Assembly (NCBI GenBank): GCA_032622095.1
Contig: CP136068.1
Span: 61,838,025 to 61,902,024, forward strand
Reading direction: 5' to 3'
From: Siphonodentalium dalli
Taxonomy: Eukaryota > Mollusca > Scaphopoda > Gadilida > Siphonodentaliidae
DNA: 64,000 nucleotides
Shown here: positions 63,301 to 64,000 of the stretch, one piece after another
Position numbering within the stretch: the first letter of the stretch is position 1
How the letters are laid out: every line of letters begins with the position of its first letter
Program-made: the position numbers and the translations under genes
The notes under the pieces: model-generated
The model's input: the letters and a program-made list of their open reading frames with translations, nothing else
Told to the model about the DNA's origin: nothing
Databases searched by the model: none

Positions 63301-63497
63301 GTGGACAGGCAGGAACTCATATAACAGTGTACAGGGCGGAACTCATAAGAGTTGACAGGGAGGAACTCATATAAGAGTGGACAGGGAAGAACTCATATAA
63401 GAGTGGACATGCAGGAATTCATATAAGAGTGACAGGCTGGGACTCAAATAAGAGTGGACATGCAGGAACTCATATAAGAGTGGACAGGGAGGAACTC
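60337..63497 (+). repeat. Second half of block X, copy X3
   Basis: Zeta with ACACGG (60,453), delta, a GTATAC unit (61,419), epsilon, gamma (CATATTTGAG near 62,213 and 62,316) and delta follow. The offset to X2 is 12,857 bp at 60,453 and 61,420, rising by 52 and then 447 bp as X2's own deletions are passed. The offset to X1 is constant at 27,075 bp (33,378, 34,345, 35,241, 35,847, 36,351). A small private change is GGTCATGCAGG near 62,094. Confidence 0.87.
61419..61443 (+). repeat. 25-bp divergent GTATAC monomer, X3
   Basis: This unit is 27,075 bp from the X1 unit. It reads AACTCGTATAAG where the others have AACTCATATAAG, a private change. Confidence 0.88.
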
Positions 63498-64000
63498 ATA
63501 TAAGAGTGGACAGGGAGGAACTAATATAAGAGTGGACAGGGAGGAACTCATATAAGAGTGGACAGGCTGGAACTCATAAGAGTGGACAGGCTGGAACTCA
63601 TAAGAGTGGACAGGCAGGAACTCATATAAGAGTGGACAGGGAGGAACTCATACTAGTGGACATGGAGGAACTCATAAGAGTGGACAGGCTGGAACTCATA
63701 TACGAGTGGACAGGCAGGAACTCATATAAGAGTGGACAGGGAGGAACTCATATAAGAGAGGACAGGGAGGAATAAATATATGAGTGTACAGGGAGGAACT
63801 AATATAAGAGTGGACAGGGAGGAACTAATATAAGAGTGGACAGGGAGGAACTCATATAAGAGTGGACAGGGAGGAACTCATATAAGAGTGGACAGGCAGC
63901 AACTCATATAAGAGTGGACAGGCAGGAACTCATATAACAGTGTACAGGGAGGAACTCATAAGAGTTGACAGGGAGGAACTCATATAACAGTGGACAGGGA
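63498..64000 (+). repeat. Start of a 2,700-bp tandem repeat, identical over 503 bp
   Basis: Bases 63,498-64,000 match 60,798-61,300 with no difference that I can find, at an offset of exactly 2,700 bp. The base just upstream differs (C at 63,497, A at 60,797), and X1-like sequence continues up to about 63,507. The crossover therefore lies within roughly 63,498-63,507. The repeat unit, about 60.8-63.5 kb, spans delta, GTATAC, epsilon, gamma, delta and zeta. The second copy continues beyond the window. Confidence 0.9.

Larger units (their letters stand above)
1..64000 (+). repeat. 26-bp tandem satellite/minisatellite array filling the window
   Basis: The window consists entirely of head-to-tail copies of a 26-bp unit that begins GTGGACAGGG, passes through AGGAACTC and ends ATATAAGA. 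Phase is set here at GTGG. The consensus holds 10 A, 9 G, 4 T and 3 C, so this strand is 73% purine and about 46% GC, with no CpG. A 24-bp form (CTCATAAGA in place of CTCATATAAGA) is common. Array edges are outside the window on both sides. I saw no inverted unit and no unique insert. Variants are mostly single substitutions at a few positions (GGG/GGC/TCA/ATG after GTGGACA, GGAAC/GCAAC, CTCAT/CTAAT/TTCAT, AAGAG/ACGAG/TAGAG). Transcription, centromeric or subtelomeric roles cannot be judged from sequence alone. Confidence 0.97.

Noticed and set aside
1-64000. CRISPR array
   Set aside because: The repeat length is in a plausible range, but units abut one another with no unique spacers and no cas genes, and the array is far too long.
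1-64000. Coding tandem-repeat protein (surface antigen, mucin or silk-like gene)
   Set aside because: The 26-bp period is not divisible by 3, and stops occur on both strands throughout. A long frame would need mostly 24-bp units, and these are a minority.
1-64000. Telomeric repeat or known centromere satellite
   Set aside because: The monomer does not resemble TTAGGG-type repeats, and I do not recognise it as alpha satellite or another named family. Location cannot be inferred without flanks.
1-64000. Promoters from the TATAAG in each monomer
   Set aside because: The match is a feature of the repeat itself and recurs about 2,500 times with no linked gene. There is no sequence evidence that any copy is used.
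1-64000. G-quadruplex or long triplex-forming tracts
   Set aside because: G runs are limited to GGG and GG separated by A or C, and the purine run AGGGAGGAA is only nine bases before a pyrimidine. The sequence is purine-rich but not continuously so.

Overview
The whole 64,000-base window lies inside one tandem repeat array (a minisatellite or satellite block of megasatellite size). The basic unit is 26 bp, beginning GTGGACAGGG and ending CTCATATAAGA. A common 24-bp form lacks one AT dinucleotide, and 25-bp, 19-bp and 17-bp derivatives are rare. At about 25-26 bp per unit this is roughly 2,500 monomers. All the monomers I read run head to tail in the same direction. I found no unique flanking DNA, genes, transposons, tRNA or rRNA genes, CRISPR spacers or simple-sequence tracts. 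An uninterrupted array of this size, with a CpG-free consensus and layered segmental duplication, points to a eukaryotic chromosome, probably an animal. The sequence alone does not identify the species or the chromosomal position.

The array is not a uniform run of one monomer. Variant monomers recur in fixed order as cassettes. Recurring cassettes include: (alpha) TCAGCAACTC / ACAGCAACTC / GGATGAACTC / a 25-bp GTGGCAGGCAGC unit with SpeI sites, followed by GAGCAACTCATAAAA units; (beta) GGATCTCAAATAAG through GGAATTCAT, GGCAACAAC, ATGAGGG, ACTGTGAGG and GGATGAATTC; (gamma) paired CATATTTGAG units; (delta) TATACGAG pairs, AGAGAGGAC, TATATGAGTGTACATGG and runs of AACTAATAT; (epsilon) paired ACACGCAGG units followed by ATGCGAG and ATTAGAG units; (zeta) AACCCATAT, TAGCAGTGTAC and runs of 24-bp units. 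The cassettes are organised into higher-order repeats of about 0.5, 0.8, 1.2-1.3, 1.96, 2.2-2.5, 2.70, 4.44, 5.0, 5.5 and 6.6 kb.

Layout. 1-12,640: two long related blocks offset by about 6.0-6.7 kb, with nested 0.8-1.3 kb duplications. 12,640-19,030: three copies of a 2.2-2.5 kb unit. 19,030-20,690: a linking segment that resembles 50.3-51.3 kb and 55.8-56.8 kb. 20,691-30,685: two tandem 5.0-kb copies, each holding two 1,955-bp units, with a junction at about 25,710. 31.3-36.8 kb, 45.6-50.5 kb and 59.4-63.5 kb: three dispersed copies (X1, X2, X3) of a ~5-kb block. 36.4-45.5 kb: a 4.44-kb tandem duplication. 47.6-58.3 kb: a 5.49-kb tandem duplication. 63,498-64,000: the start of a further 2,700-bp repeat, identical to its partner over all 503 visible bases.

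Nothing here looks like a set of cooperating genes. The open reading frames are by-products of the repeat: 26 is not a multiple of 3, so a frame rotates through all three phases and meets a stop, unless 24-bp or stop-lacking monomers happen to cluster. The informative content is the duplication and deletion history, including two out-of-register deletion junctions (447 bp and 888 bp) that serve as markers of relative age.
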